A DNA stretch of 7,380 nt. It comes from Bacteroidota bacterium (GTDB taxonomy: Bacteria > Bacteroidota > Bacteroidia > Flavobacteriales > Flavobacteriaceae). The stretch covers positions 1-7,380 of the forward strand of contig JADFSQ010000092.1 of the NCBI GenBank assembly GCA_022560715.1, given 5' to 3'. A program made the translations under genes and the position numbers. How positions within the stretch are numbered: position 1 is the first letter of the stretch; each line of letters starts with the position of its first letter. Shown here piece after piece: positions 1 to 6,491 of this stretch. Under the pieces are notes generated by a model that saw only the letters and a list, made by a program, of their open reading frames with translations, made no database searches and was not told the DNA's origin.

Positions 1-123
1 AAACGAGTTGAACCTGTATCCAAAACGAACTTCAAACCAAAAGACTATCCAAATAATGAGCACAAACAAAATAGGATATCCTAAAACTCCTGTGGTAAAT
101 TTAAATTGGTTTTGATTATTCAT
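1..123 (-). CDS. Rhomboid family intramembrane serine protease, N-terminal fragment
   Basis: The reading frame starts at an ATG at 123-121 and stays open for 41 codons to the window edge, so only the N-terminus is visible. It has a short polar start (MNNQNQFKF), then a hydrophobic stretch at about residues 12-30 (GVLGYPILFVLIIWIVFWF) that is a good first transmembrane helix, then FEVRFGYRFNSF. This opening matches my memory of flavobacterial rhomboid proteases, where a GVYPR..GLRG segment should follow directly. Rhomboids cleave membrane proteins inside the bilayer with a Ser-His dyad (GxSG and a later His). Neither residue lies in the window, so activity cannot be judged. The gene diverges from rarA across about 350 bp. 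Any other membrane protein with a similar first helix is the alternative. Confidence 0.6.
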   Translation of the reverse strand, partial: MNNQNQFKFTTGVLGYPILFVLIIWIVFWFEVRFGYRFNSF

Positions 124-145
124 TTTACATAAAATTAAATCATGT

Positions 146-196
146 CCGACTAAAGACTTAAGACCGCTACGCTGTTAGAACAAAGAATCAAGACTG
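146..196. repeat. Short degenerate heptamer repeats
   Basis: Two in-phase runs of three 7-mers are visible. CCGACTA, AAGACTT and AAGACCG start at 146, 153 and 160. TAGAACA, AAGAATC and AAGACTG start at 176, 183 and 190. A 9-bp GC-richer piece (CTACGCTGT, 167-175) separates them. The loose consensus is AAGAnTn. Similar text between genes is familiar to me from flavobacterial genomes, but I cannot name a described repeat family. Confidence 0.4.
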
Positions 197-462
197 CATT
201 ATAGCTAATTGAAAATATACTGGTCAAAATTCGTATGATTCAATAACTCATATTTTTTTTCTTGAATAGGGTAGGCAGACTTATTATTAAAAGCAAGGTG
301 TCAATTTTATGAAACTCACAGATAATAACAAACACAAAGCTTTAACAGCTTATTTAATTTTTTGCTCGGACAACAATGATAAAATTATATAAAAGATTGC
401 AAATAGTTAACCATTTATTGTTTTTATGATAAATTGTCATATAAAATAAATCAAAAATACTG

Positions 463-470
463 TAATTTTA
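463..470 (+). promoter_or_regulatory. Candidate -7 element of rarA promoter
   Basis: TAATTTTA resembles the Bacteroidota -7 consensus TAnnTTTG and ends only 4 bp before the rarA ATG. No TTG lies at the usual 17-23 bp upstream; the nearest (434-436) is 26 bp away. If real, transcription would begin at or next to the start codon. The call is weak because this octamer is easily found in AT-rich DNA. Confidence 0.3.
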
Positions 471-474
471 CGTT

Positions 475-1752
475 ATGAATGAACCTTTAGCCGAACGCTT
501 ACGTCCAAAAACTTTAGATGAGTTTTTAAGCCAGACACATTTGGTAGGACCAAAAGGTGCATTAACACAGCATATCAAGCAAGGACTCATTCCGTCCATG
601 ATTTTTTGGGGTCCACCAGGAACTGGCAAAACAACATTGGCAAATATCATAGCAAATACATCTGAACGTCCTTTTCATGCGTTAAGTGCCATTAGTTCAG
701 GAGTTAAGGATGTAAGAGAGATTATAAATAAAGCAAAACAAAGCGGAGGTTTATTTACTACAAAAAATCCTATTTTGTTTATAGATGAAATCCATAGGTT
801 TAGTAAATCGCAACAAGATTCTTTATTGCAAGCGGTTGAAAAAGGTTGGGTAACTTTAATTGGTGCTACAACCGAAAATCCAAGTTTTGAGGTGATTCCT
901 GCATTATTATCGCGCTGCCAAGTCTATATTTTAAATTCTTTTGATAAAAAAGATTTAGAAGCACTTTTAAAGCGAGCAATTGAAAAAGATGAGCTAATCT
1001 CTAAAAAGAACATTAAACTTAAAGAAACTGAAGCTTTATTGCGTCTTTCAGGTGGAGATGCCAGAAAGTTGTTGAACATTTTTGAGCTTATAGTAAATTC
1101 TGATAATTCTAAAAATATTATTATAACAAACAAATCTGTATTACAAAAAGTACAGAATAATACTGTTCGTTATGATAAAACCGGTGAGCAACACTACGAT
1201 ATTATTTCAGCTTTTATAAAGTCAATTCGTGGTAGTGACCCAAATGCTGCTGTGTATTGGCTTGCTAGAATGATAGAAGGTGGTGAAGATTTAAAATTTA
1301 TTGCTCGAAGACTCCTAATTCTTGCAAGTGAAGATATTGGTAACGCAAACCCAACGGCTTTGGTAATTGCAAATAGTACGTTTCAATCGGTTTCTACTAT
1401 AGGTTACCCGGAATCGCGAATTATTTTGAGTCAATGTGCAACTTATTTAGCATGTTCTGCAAAAAGTAATGCATCGTACCAAGCTATTAAAAACGCACAA
1501 CAATTAGTAAAAAAAACTGGCGATTTAAGTGTGCCTCTCTCTTTGCGAAATGCACCAACTAAACTTATGAAAGAGTTAGGTTATGGCGAAGACTACCAAT
1601 ATGCCCATAATTATGAAGGCAATTTTGCAGAACATGAGTTTTTGCCTGAAGAAATTAAGAACACCAAACTTTATGAACCTGGAAATAATCCTCGGGAAAA
1701 TGGTTTACGTGAATTTTTAAAACTACGCTGGAAATATAAATATGATTATTAG
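475..1752 (+). CDS. rarA: Replication-associated recombination protein A (RarA/MgsA), AAA+ ATPase
   Basis: RarA is a clamp-loader-like AAA+ ATPase. In other bacteria it acts at stalled or gapped replication forks with SSB and RecA. All ATPase motifs are present: Walker A GPPGTGKT (residues 46-53), Walker B LFIDEIHR (101-108), sensor 1 GATTENPS (130-137), arginine finger SRC (146-148) and sensor 2 GGDARK (193-198). The C-terminal half carries the family's tetramerisation and MgsA-type signatures, including RGSDPNAAVYWLARMIEGGED (252-272), ASEDIGNANP (284-293) and the late SLRNAPTKLMKELGYG (356-371). At 425 residues it is full length. The start is firm: an in-frame TAA lies 12 bp upstream (463-465) and the next Met is 41 residues in, almost at Walker A. 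Only 11 bp separate its stop from that of the convergent secreted-protein gene, with no strong terminator hairpin between them. Confidence 0.96.
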   Translation: MNEPLAERLRPKTLDEFLSQTHLVGPKGALTQHIKQGLIPSMIFWGPPGTGKTTLANIIANTSERPFHALSAISSGVKDVREIINKAKQSGGLFTTKNPILFIDEIHRFSKSQQDSLLQAVEKGWVTLIGATTENPSFEVIPALLSRCQVYILNSFDKKDLEALLKRAIEKDELISKKNIKLKETEALLRLSGGDARKLLNIFELIVNSDNSKNIIITNKSVLQKVQNNTVRYDKTGEQHYDIISAFIKSIRGSDPNAAVYWLARMIEGGEDLKFIARRLLILASEDIGNANPTALVIANSTFQSVSTIGYPESRIILSQCATYLACSAKSNASYQAIKNAQQLVKKTGDLSVPLSLRNAPTKLMKELGYGEDYQYAHNYEGNFAEHEFLPEEIKNTKLYEPGNNPRENGLREFLKLRWKYKYDY

Positions 1753-1763
1753 GTGTTAGGGAA

Positions 1764-2636
1764 TTAAAATTTAATGTTCAATAATTTAGTACTATAGTTT
1801 TTTCCATCATTTTGAGAGATATACCAAAAGCCGTCTTCTTTATAAACGATTGCGTCTTTGTCTTTTACAATGAATGTATCTTGTTTAGGTGTTGTCAATA
1901 AAATCATGACTACTTTTGGAGTAGAATCAACAAGCTGAAACCCATTTTCAATTACTTGTGCATATAATACATTTGAAGTTTTAACGGTCTTAACTTCGGT
2001 AACTACAGCTTTATCAACTTCTACAATTGCTTTAATTTCTTCAACCTCATCTAATATTTCAACATTTTTTTCTTCGGCTTTAGCAGCAACTTTTACATTA
2101 GATGATTCTTGGTCTTTTAGAGACTTTATTTCTTCCTTTAAATTTTCAATTTCTTGATTAGTTTCAGTTTTAGTTCTGTTTTCGGTTAATGCTTTTTCAG
2201 TTGGTTTATAACTATAGTTAACCGTTTCGAACGATTTAAAAGCGTCTCTTAATGCTAAATGATAAGCTTTCTTAAAATCTTTTTCTCTGGTCTCTCCTAC
2301 TTCAGAAGAAAAAACAATCTCATTCTTACAATTTCTCAATACCACAACTAATTTTGTTATAAAAAATCCTTTCAGATTTTCAACATCAGTACGTAAAGCC
2401 AAACATCCATTATCTACTAAATCTTTGGGGAAAACCTCATTATCCATAATAGAAGTAAATCCATATTTATTAAATAAAAACTTAGTTAAAGAGTTTAATT
2501 GGTATTGATCTATAGATTTTAAAAAATTAAATCTGTTAGGAACGATTACATATTTATAATCGTTAATAGTTGTTTGCGAAAATGTACTGGAGACAAAACA
2601 TAAAACAATAAGAGCGAAAATATATTTAGTTGTCAT
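1764..2636 (-). CDS. Secreted protein of unknown function, paralog of the upstream gene
   Basis: I do not recognise a named family for this 290-residue protein. A signal peptide is clear: MTTKYIFALIVLCFVSSTFS, with likely cleavage after residue 20 before Gln, and no lipobox Cys, so it should be periplasmic or surface-exposed. The parts in order are an N-terminal domain at about 21-145 opening TINDYKYVIVPNRF, a Lys/Glu-rich low-complexity or coiled-coil linker at about 146-220, and a C-terminal beta-rich piece at about 222-290 ending LLNIKF. The N-domain has alternating strand and helix patterns (KLVVVLRNCKNEIVF followed by KAYHLALRDAFKSF) loosely like small envelope domains such as DUF4136 or CsgG-type proteins; that comparison is only impressionistic. 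The mature protein has two cysteines, C78 and C103. It lies 18 bp downstream of its paralog, so the two are probably co-transcribed. Convergent with rarA. Confidence 0.85.
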   Translation of the reverse strand: MTTKYIFALIVLCFVSSTFSQTTINDYKYVIVPNRFNFLKSIDQYQLNSLTKFLFNKYGFTSIMDNEVFPKDLVDNGCLALRTDVENLKGFFITKLVVVLRNCKNEIVFSSEVGETREKDFKKAYHLALRDAFKSFETVNYSYKPTEKALTENRTKTETNQEIENLKEEIKSLKDQESSNVKVAAKAEEKNVEILDEVEEIKAIVEVDKAVVTEVKTVKTSNVLYAQVIENGFQLVDSTPKVVMILLTTPKQDTFIVKDKDAIVYKEDGFWYISQNDGKNYSTKLLNIKF

Positions 2637-2654
2637 TTTTTTTTAAATAGGTTG

Positions 2655-3494
2655 TTAAAATCTAATATCTAAAGTCTCTATTACTGTTTTGTCGCCAACT
2701 ATATATTCACGTATCCATTGATTCTCTTTTTTATAGATAATGCCATTTTTATTTATAATAATAAAAACATTCGGAATTGATGCATTACGAATTATGAACT
2801 CTACTTTATTAGATTTACTATTTATCAATTCAAATCCGTTAGTAATAGATTTTGCTATAAAATAATTCTCATCTTCCATTAAGGCTACTACAGTTTCTGA
2901 ATCTATTAGAGGCGTTTTTTCAATTTCTTCAACCTTTACAATAAGAATTTCTTCCTTTACTTTTAACTCTTTATTTTCTGCAATTAATTTTTCAACATCA
3001 TTTTTGTTGTTTTGATTACTTATATCAGTACTTCTTAACACATCCTTTGTGGAATTTGTTTTTTTTGGTTCGTAATAGTAATTAACGGCATTAAAACCTT
3101 CCATTGCTTTTTGAATTCCAATTTTATAAACTTTATCAAAATATTTTTCTTTAGTAACTCCTTCCGTCTGAAATACTATATTATTATCGCAATCTCTTAA
3201 AACAATAGTGACTCTTGTTTTAAAAGCTCCTTTAGCTGTTATTTCTGAAATTAATGCTAAACAATAATTTGATTTTAAATCATCTGGATAAATCTCTCCT
3301 TCTAGGATGGGTTTAAATCCATTTTTCTTAAACAAGTATCGAGTTAAACTATTCAAATTGTATTCGTTGGCTTCATTTTGAAAATGAAACTGCTTTTCTA
3401 CAATAACATATTTATAATCGTTTAGGGTTGGTTGAGCTTTACAAATAATAGCGAATCCTAATACTAGAATTAATGAAATAATTATTTTTTTCAT
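2655..3494 (-). CDS. Secreted protein of unknown function, paralog of the downstream gene
   Basis: This 279-residue protein shares its architecture with the following gene. A signal peptide (MKKIIISLILVLGFAIICKA, cleavage before Gln21) leads into an N-terminal domain starting TLNDYKYVIV. A Lys/Glu-rich linker follows at about 145-200, then a C-terminal segment ending ETLDIRF. Aligned without gaps, the first 60 mature residues of the two proteins match at 32 positions by hand count, including DYKYVIV, LNSLT and the CLA triplet. Mature cysteines are C78 and C102, matching C78 and C103 of the paralog. The middle linkers hardly align. The start codon is 34 bp after the stop of the HAD gene, so it probably belongs to the same leftward transcript. 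Function unknown. The pair presumably arose by tandem duplication and diverged well beyond a recent event. Confidence 0.85.
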   Translation of the reverse strand: MKKIIISLILVLGFAIICKAQPTLNDYKYVIVEKQFHFQNEANEYNLNSLTRYLFKKNGFKPILEGEIYPDDLKSNYCLALISEITAKGAFKTRVTIVLRDCDNNIVFQTEGVTKEKYFDKVYKIGIQKAMEGFNAVNYYYEPKKTNSTKDVLRSTDISNQNNKNDVEKLIAENKELKVKEEILIVKVEEIEKTPLIDSETVVALMEDENYFIAKSITNGFELINSKSNKVEFIIRNASIPNVFIIINKNGIIYKKENQWIREYIVGDKTVIETLDIRF

Positions 3495-3528
3495 TGGTAA
3501 AATTTTAATTTAATGATTGTAAATATAG

Positions 3529-4218
3529 CTATAAATATTTTTTTAATTCTAAAAGATTGTCAACGTGTTTTACATCTTTTCCTAGAGTTTCATTATGGTA
3601 ATTAAAACAAATAGCATCCATACCAAAATTTAAAGCTCCCAAAATATCTGCTTCGTAATTGTCTCCAACCATAATGCTGTTTCTCATATTGGCTTTAGCT
3701 TTATTTAAGGCATGTTTAAAAATTTTTTGGTTGGGTTTTTTAACACCTACCATTTCAGAATTTGTAACCGTTTGAAAATATTTATCAATATCAGAATTGT
3801 TTAACTTTCCTTGTTGAACTTCTTTAAATCCATTTGTAATAATATGAAGTTTATATTTAGGGTTAAGATATTCTAAAATTTCAATTGTGCCTTCGAACAA
3901 ATGGTTAAACGTGTTTAAGAATGTAATATAATCATCAGACAGTTTATTTATCATGCTCGATTTTACTTTTATGTTTAACAGCTTAAACGCATCATTTAGC
4001 CTTCCGTAGCGCAAGGTTTCCTTATCAATTTTTTCTTCTCTATACAATTTCCAATACTGAGAATTTATAGGCACATAAATTTCTAAAAAATCATCTAAAT
4101 CAACTTTAATATTATTGATTTCAAATATTTTTTTGAACGTAAGTGCTGAGTTTTTATCGAAGTCCCAAAGTGTATGGTCTAAATCAAAAAAAATATGAGA
4201 AATATTATTAATCTTCAT
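3529..4218 (-). CDS. YjjG family noncanonical pyrimidine nucleotidase (HAD superfamily)
   Basis: A cytoplasmic HAD phosphatase of 229 residues. Motif I is FFDLDHTLWDFD, with nucleophile D12 and acid/base D14. Motif II is IITNG, with T128. Motif III is the Lys of VKKPNQKIF (K161). Motif IV is GDNYEAD, with D186 and D191. Residues from about 20 to 105 form the helical cap. The DLDHTLWDFD opening and the length fit the YjjG group, whose E. coli member removes phosphate from (deoxy)uridine and thymidine monophosphates and from damaged pyrimidine nucleotides. Substrate here is inferred from family only. Its start overlaps the end of the CE4-like gene by 11 bp, indicating translational coupling, and it is followed at 34 bp by the secreted paralogs. 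A generic HAD phosphatase with another substrate remains possible. Confidence 0.88.
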   Translation of the reverse strand: MKINNISHIFFDLDHTLWDFDKNSALTFKKIFEINNIKVDLDDFLEIYVPINSQYWKLYREEKIDKETLRYGRLNDAFKLLNIKVKSSMINKLSDDYITFLNTFNHLFEGTIEILEYLNPKYKLHIITNGFKEVQQGKLNNSDIDKYFQTVTNSEMVGVKKPNQKIFKHALNKAKANMRNSIMVGDNYEADILGALNFGMDAICFNYHNETLGKDVKHVDNLLELKKYL

Positions 4219-5509
4219 CTACAGAATCTAAAATTATAGAGAATAGTTCTTTAAATCCATGCCACCTTGCTTCGTTACTAAATGTATAATTATGAAACAC
4301 TGGAATAAAAGTACCATTTACACGCTTTACTTCATTTATAATCCTATTAAGTGTTTCTTTTTTATCTAATAAAGATGCGTGTTTTAATAAAGCATAATCC
4401 ATTACATGAAACGAGTTTATCATTAATGGTGTTTGTATTTCGTAATCGAGGTCATAGAACAAAAAAGGCGTACAAGTTCCTGCCCGAAAACCAATCTCGT
4501 TTACATAACCCATTGTAAAATCTTCCTTAATCTCAAGATCGATAAGATTTCTATAACTTGCTGGTAAATTTAATTTAGAAAACGAATTTCTGGATGCCTC
4601 TAATGTCGTATTAATGATAGATTCCATATTAGTTTTTTCTTCCTTTAGGGTGTCAAAATTTTCCAAAGCAAAATAGGAAGCTTTTAATCCAATCTTACAG
4701 TAATCGGCAACCGATTTTATTAACGATACAAACTTGCGTTTATTAATACTTATATTTTTATCGTGAGTAGAATAATCTCCTATTAAAAAGAATACGACAA
4801 ACTTATGTTTTGTTTGTTTCTGCTTATTTATAATCCATTTAAAGGTATTATAAGGATCTCTTTTAAACCTTAAAAGCACTAAATATCGATGATATAATTG
4901 CCTTATTTTAAACCTTAAAATATCACCTAATGTTCCGCCAATGGTACGCATTAATCCTTTGTGTTTAAAATAATATGCAACGGGCACATCTATAACTGGA
5001 TTGATGCTGTAAGTACGATTCTTGAATTTAAAATCAGTAAACCGTTCTTGCAATGAGTCTTTAAATAAGTACGCCCAAATATCTACAACTGGCTGTTTAA
5101 GAAATCCATTTTTAAAAGCCAAACTTTCTTTTGCTGTAAAGCGACCATAGTCGTCTTTTACGTGTGGTAAATATTCTTCATAACGAGTTAATAAATAAAA
5201 CGAAGCCGCAAAAATATCGAAAGAGATTGCACTTTTTTCACCATTGAAAAAGAAGGCTTTGGTATGTTTCCAGTCTTGAACCTGTATATCAATATCCGAC
5301 AAACCTTGCTCAAACAAAATCTCATGGCTTTTAATAAAAAATTCGTTACCTAATGCTTTCCTTGTATAGGACATTTTTAAACTATCATGTGCAATAAACT
5401 CTTCTACTGTTGTAGTAAAAGAAACTGGAAACCCTAATATTCTTGTGCAAATATGTTTAAAGATGTACTTTAATCGAGGTGTTATTTTATGAGTATATAC
5501 TAATAACAT
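4208..5509 (-). CDS. Polysaccharide deacetylase (CE4)-like protein with altered catalytic motifs
   Basis: This 433-residue protein has the layout of the large Bacteroidota CE4-like proteins. An N-terminal alpha/beta domain (about 1-165) contains FDIFAASFYLLTRYEEY (97-113), DDYGRF (119-124) and LKQPVVDIW (137-145). A NodB-like domain follows with VIDVP (172-176), GLKASYF (274-280), SRNSF (306-310), DFTMGY (330-335), GFRAGTCTPF (340-349) and VFHNY (404-408). As I remember active relatives, these sites read close to T-H/F-D-V-D, H-P-S and R-Q-H. Here the second Asp is Pro and two histidines are Lys and Ser, so ordinary metal-dependent deacetylation is doubtful. There is no signal peptide or transmembrane helix, so it probably works in the cytosol or on the inner membrane face. 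The start is fixed by an in-frame TAA immediately before the ATG. It is probably the first gene of the leftward cluster. Confidence 0.85.
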   Translation of the reverse strand: MLLVYTHKITPRLKYIFKHICTRILGFPVSFTTTVEEFIAHDSLKMSYTRKALGNEFFIKSHEILFEQGLSDIDIQVQDWKHTKAFFFNGEKSAISFDIFAASFYLLTRYEEYLPHVKDDYGRFTAKESLAFKNGFLKQPVVDIWAYLFKDSLQERFTDFKFKNRTYSINPVIDVPVAYYFKHKGLMRTIGGTLGDILRFKIRQLYHRYLVLLRFKRDPYNTFKWIINKQKQTKHKFVVFFLIGDYSTHDKNISINKRKFVSLIKSVADYCKIGLKASYFALENFDTLKEEKTNMESIINTTLEASRNSFSKLNLPASYRNLIDLEIKEDFTMGYVNEIGFRAGTCTPFLFYDLDYEIQTPLMINSFHVMDYALLKHASLLDKKETLNRIINEVKRVNGTFIPVFHNYTFSNEARWHGFKELFSIILDSVDED

Positions 5510-5513
5510 TTAT

Positions 5514-5545
5514 AAAATGTAAATTCCAATATTAAAAATTTCAAA
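5514..5545 (-). promoter_or_regulatory. Candidate promoter of the CE4-like gene cluster
   Basis: Reading leftward, TTTG (5545-5542) is followed after 20 bp by TACATTTT (5521-5514), close to the Bacteroidota -33/-7 pattern TTTG-N19-TAnnTTTG. The -7 element ends 4 bp before the ATG, so the transcript would have almost no leader. The elements lie within AT-rich, weakly repetitive sequence, which lowers confidence. Confidence 0.4.
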
Positions 5546-5587
5546 CTCCAAAATAAAGAATTTCATCAATATAAAGTATTGGAATTT
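5521..5587. repeat. Inverted repeat in the radC to CE4-like gap
   Basis: The left arm AAATTCCAATATT (5521-5533) and right arm AGTATTGGAATTT (5575-5587) are complementary at 12 of 13 positions around a 41-bp spacer. The spacer contains further fragments resembling ATTTCAA and ACTCCAA at 7-bp spacing (5538, 5545). The arms flank or overlap the candidate promoter of the CE4-like gene. This could be an interspersed intergenic repeat or the base of a stem in the transcript. Confidence 0.5.
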
Positions 5588-5589
5588 GG

Positions 5590-5607
5590 TCTCGATAGCT
5601 ATCGGGA
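5590..5607. repeat. Palindrome TCTCGATAGCTATCGGGA
   Basis: The core CGATAGCTATCG (5593-5604) is a perfect 12-bp palindrome. Allowing one G-T pair, it extends to 18 bp. It lies about 20 bp past the radC stop and is much more GC-rich than its surroundings. I remember this sequence as recurring between genes in flavobacterial genomes, but I cannot count copies here. No T-tract follows on the radC strand, so it is not a typical intrinsic terminator. Confidence 0.55.
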
Positions 5608-5626
5608 TTGTGTTTTGAGATTTAAC

Positions 5627-6325
5627 CTACAAAAGGTTTTCGTCTGCAAAGCTAAAATATGCTTTTTCGGTGATGATTAAATGATCCAACACTTTTATAT
5701 CTAAACTTTCTCCAGCAGTTTTTAGTTTTTTGGTTAATTGCTTATCGGCTTCACTTGGATTTAATGTTCCTGAAGGATGGTTATGTACTAATATTATTCC
5801 TGTTGCACCAACTTCTAAAGCATTTTTAAGCACTATACGAACATCCACTAATGTTCCTGTAATTCCTCCTTTACTAAGTTGATTTTTTCGGATGACCTTA
5901 TTCGAGTTATTTACATAAATAATCCAAAACTCTTCATGAGGCAATTCGCCAATTACAGGTTGCATCAATTCAAAAACCGACTTACTCGAGGTTATTTTGT
6001 GCTTCTTCAATGCTTCCTCACCTCTTTTACGCCTACCCAACTCCATAGCAGCAATAATACTAATAGCTTTAGCCTCTCCAATACCTTTAAACTCCATCAA
6101 TTGCTTTAGAGATAACTTTCCTAGCTCGTTTAAATTATTATTCACACTTGCCAAAATACGCTTACTCAAAGCTACAGCACTTTCATCTGTATTTCCTGAA
6201 CCAATTAAAATAGCAACTAATTCTGCATCACTTAATGTAGCTTTACCTTTATCACGCAGTTTTTCACGTGGTTGATCGTCTTGCGACCAGTTTTTTATTG
6301 AAAAAGAAGATGGTTTTTCTAGCAT
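5627..6325 (-). CDS. radC: RadC family JAB/MPN-domain protein
   Basis: Chromosomal RadC of normal length (232 residues). The N-terminus has the family opening IKNWSQDDQPREKL (10-23), followed by LSDAELVAILIGSG (31-44). A helix-hairpin-helix-like LMEFKGIGEAKA (76-87) comes next. The JAB/MPN metalloprotease-like domain spans about 110-232, with E131 in LPHEEFW and the zinc site HNHPSG...PSEAD (H181, H183, S191, D194). All of the expected zinc ligands are present. RadC was named for a DNA repair phenotype later disputed in E. coli; its biochemical role is unsettled, and the fold suggests a metal-dependent hydrolase. A candidate promoter is seen 33-40 bp upstream. The gene shares the strand of the downstream CE4-like cluster, but a 117-bp repeat-containing gap separates them. 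Confidence 0.95.
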   Translation of the reverse strand: MLEKPSSFSIKNWSQDDQPREKLRDKGKATLSDAELVAILIGSGNTDESAVALSKRILASVNNNLNELGKLSLKQLMEFKGIGEAKAISIIAAMELGRRKRGEEALKKHKITSSKSVFELMQPVIGELPHEEFWIIYVNNSNKVIRKNQLSKGGITGTLVDVRIVLKNALEVGATGIILVHNHPSGTLNPSEADKQLTKKLKTAGESLDIKVLDHLIITEKAYFSFADENLL

Positions 6326-6357
6326 TGTATAAATATAATTATTGCAAATTTCAGAAA

Positions 6358-6387
6358 CAAAGATAGTGTTCAGTTTGCAGTAATCAG
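6358..6387 (-). promoter_or_regulatory. Candidate radC promoter
   Basis: On the minus strand TATCTTTG (6365-6358) matches the Bacteroidota -7 consensus TAnnTTTG exactly. Upstream, CTG (6387-6385) stands 19 bp away where TTG is expected. The leader would be roughly 28 nt. This is the best promoter match in the window, although its -33 half is imperfect and falls within a heptamer repeat array. Confidence 0.5.
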
Positions 6388-6408
6388 TATACGTCAGTAC
6401 ATAGTTCT
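6364..6408. repeat. YAGTNNN heptamer array
   Basis: The tetramer TAGT or CAGT begins at 6364, 6371, 6378, 6385, 6395 and 6402. Spacings are 7, 7, 7, 10 and 7 bp, so there are six units of YAGTNNN with one 3-bp slip. The three bases after each tetramer vary. The array overlaps the candidate radC promoter. Confidence 0.6.
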
Positions 6409-6491
6409 AAATAGAGTTTTAGAAACCTAAATTAATCATATTTTATCTTAAAAATCAGTATTCTATTGATTTTGAAGCATTAATATTAGGA

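Larger units (their letters stand above)
124..474. other. Intergenic region between divergent rhomboid and rarA genes
   Basis: These 351 bp contain no credible coding frame. Next to the rhomboid gene there are short degenerate heptamer repeats (146-196). Each end has an identical TAATTTTA octamer close to the start codon of the flanking gene (137-130 on minus, 463-470 on plus), possibly the two -7 promoter elements. The middle (about 200-420) is plain AT-rich sequence with no strong hairpin, tRNA or riboswitch that I can recognise. Confidence 0.6.

Noticed and set aside
337..351. AAGCT/AGCTT hairpin followed by a T-rich stretch
   Set aside because: The stem is only 5 bp and no plus-strand gene lies upstream that would need a terminator.
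468..1133. Open frames antisense to rarA (468-650 and 924-1133)
   Set aside because: They lie wholly or almost wholly inside a well-conserved gene, show no recognisable domain, and are expected by chance opposite a coding frame.
1763..1775. ATTAAAATTTAAT palindrome at the rarA convergence point as a bidirectional terminator
   Set aside because: It is all A/T with a one-base centre and no stable stem, and part of it encodes the last residues of the secreted protein.
2645..3494. C-terminal Phe of the secreted paralogs read as an outer-membrane beta-barrel signal
   Set aside because: The proteins lack the many amphipathic strands of a barrel and contain long charged linkers, so the terminal Phe alone is not evidence.
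5879..6275. Two overlapping open frames antisense to radC
   Set aside because: RadC is complete with all its motifs on the other strand; the antisense products are low-complexity and have no family features.
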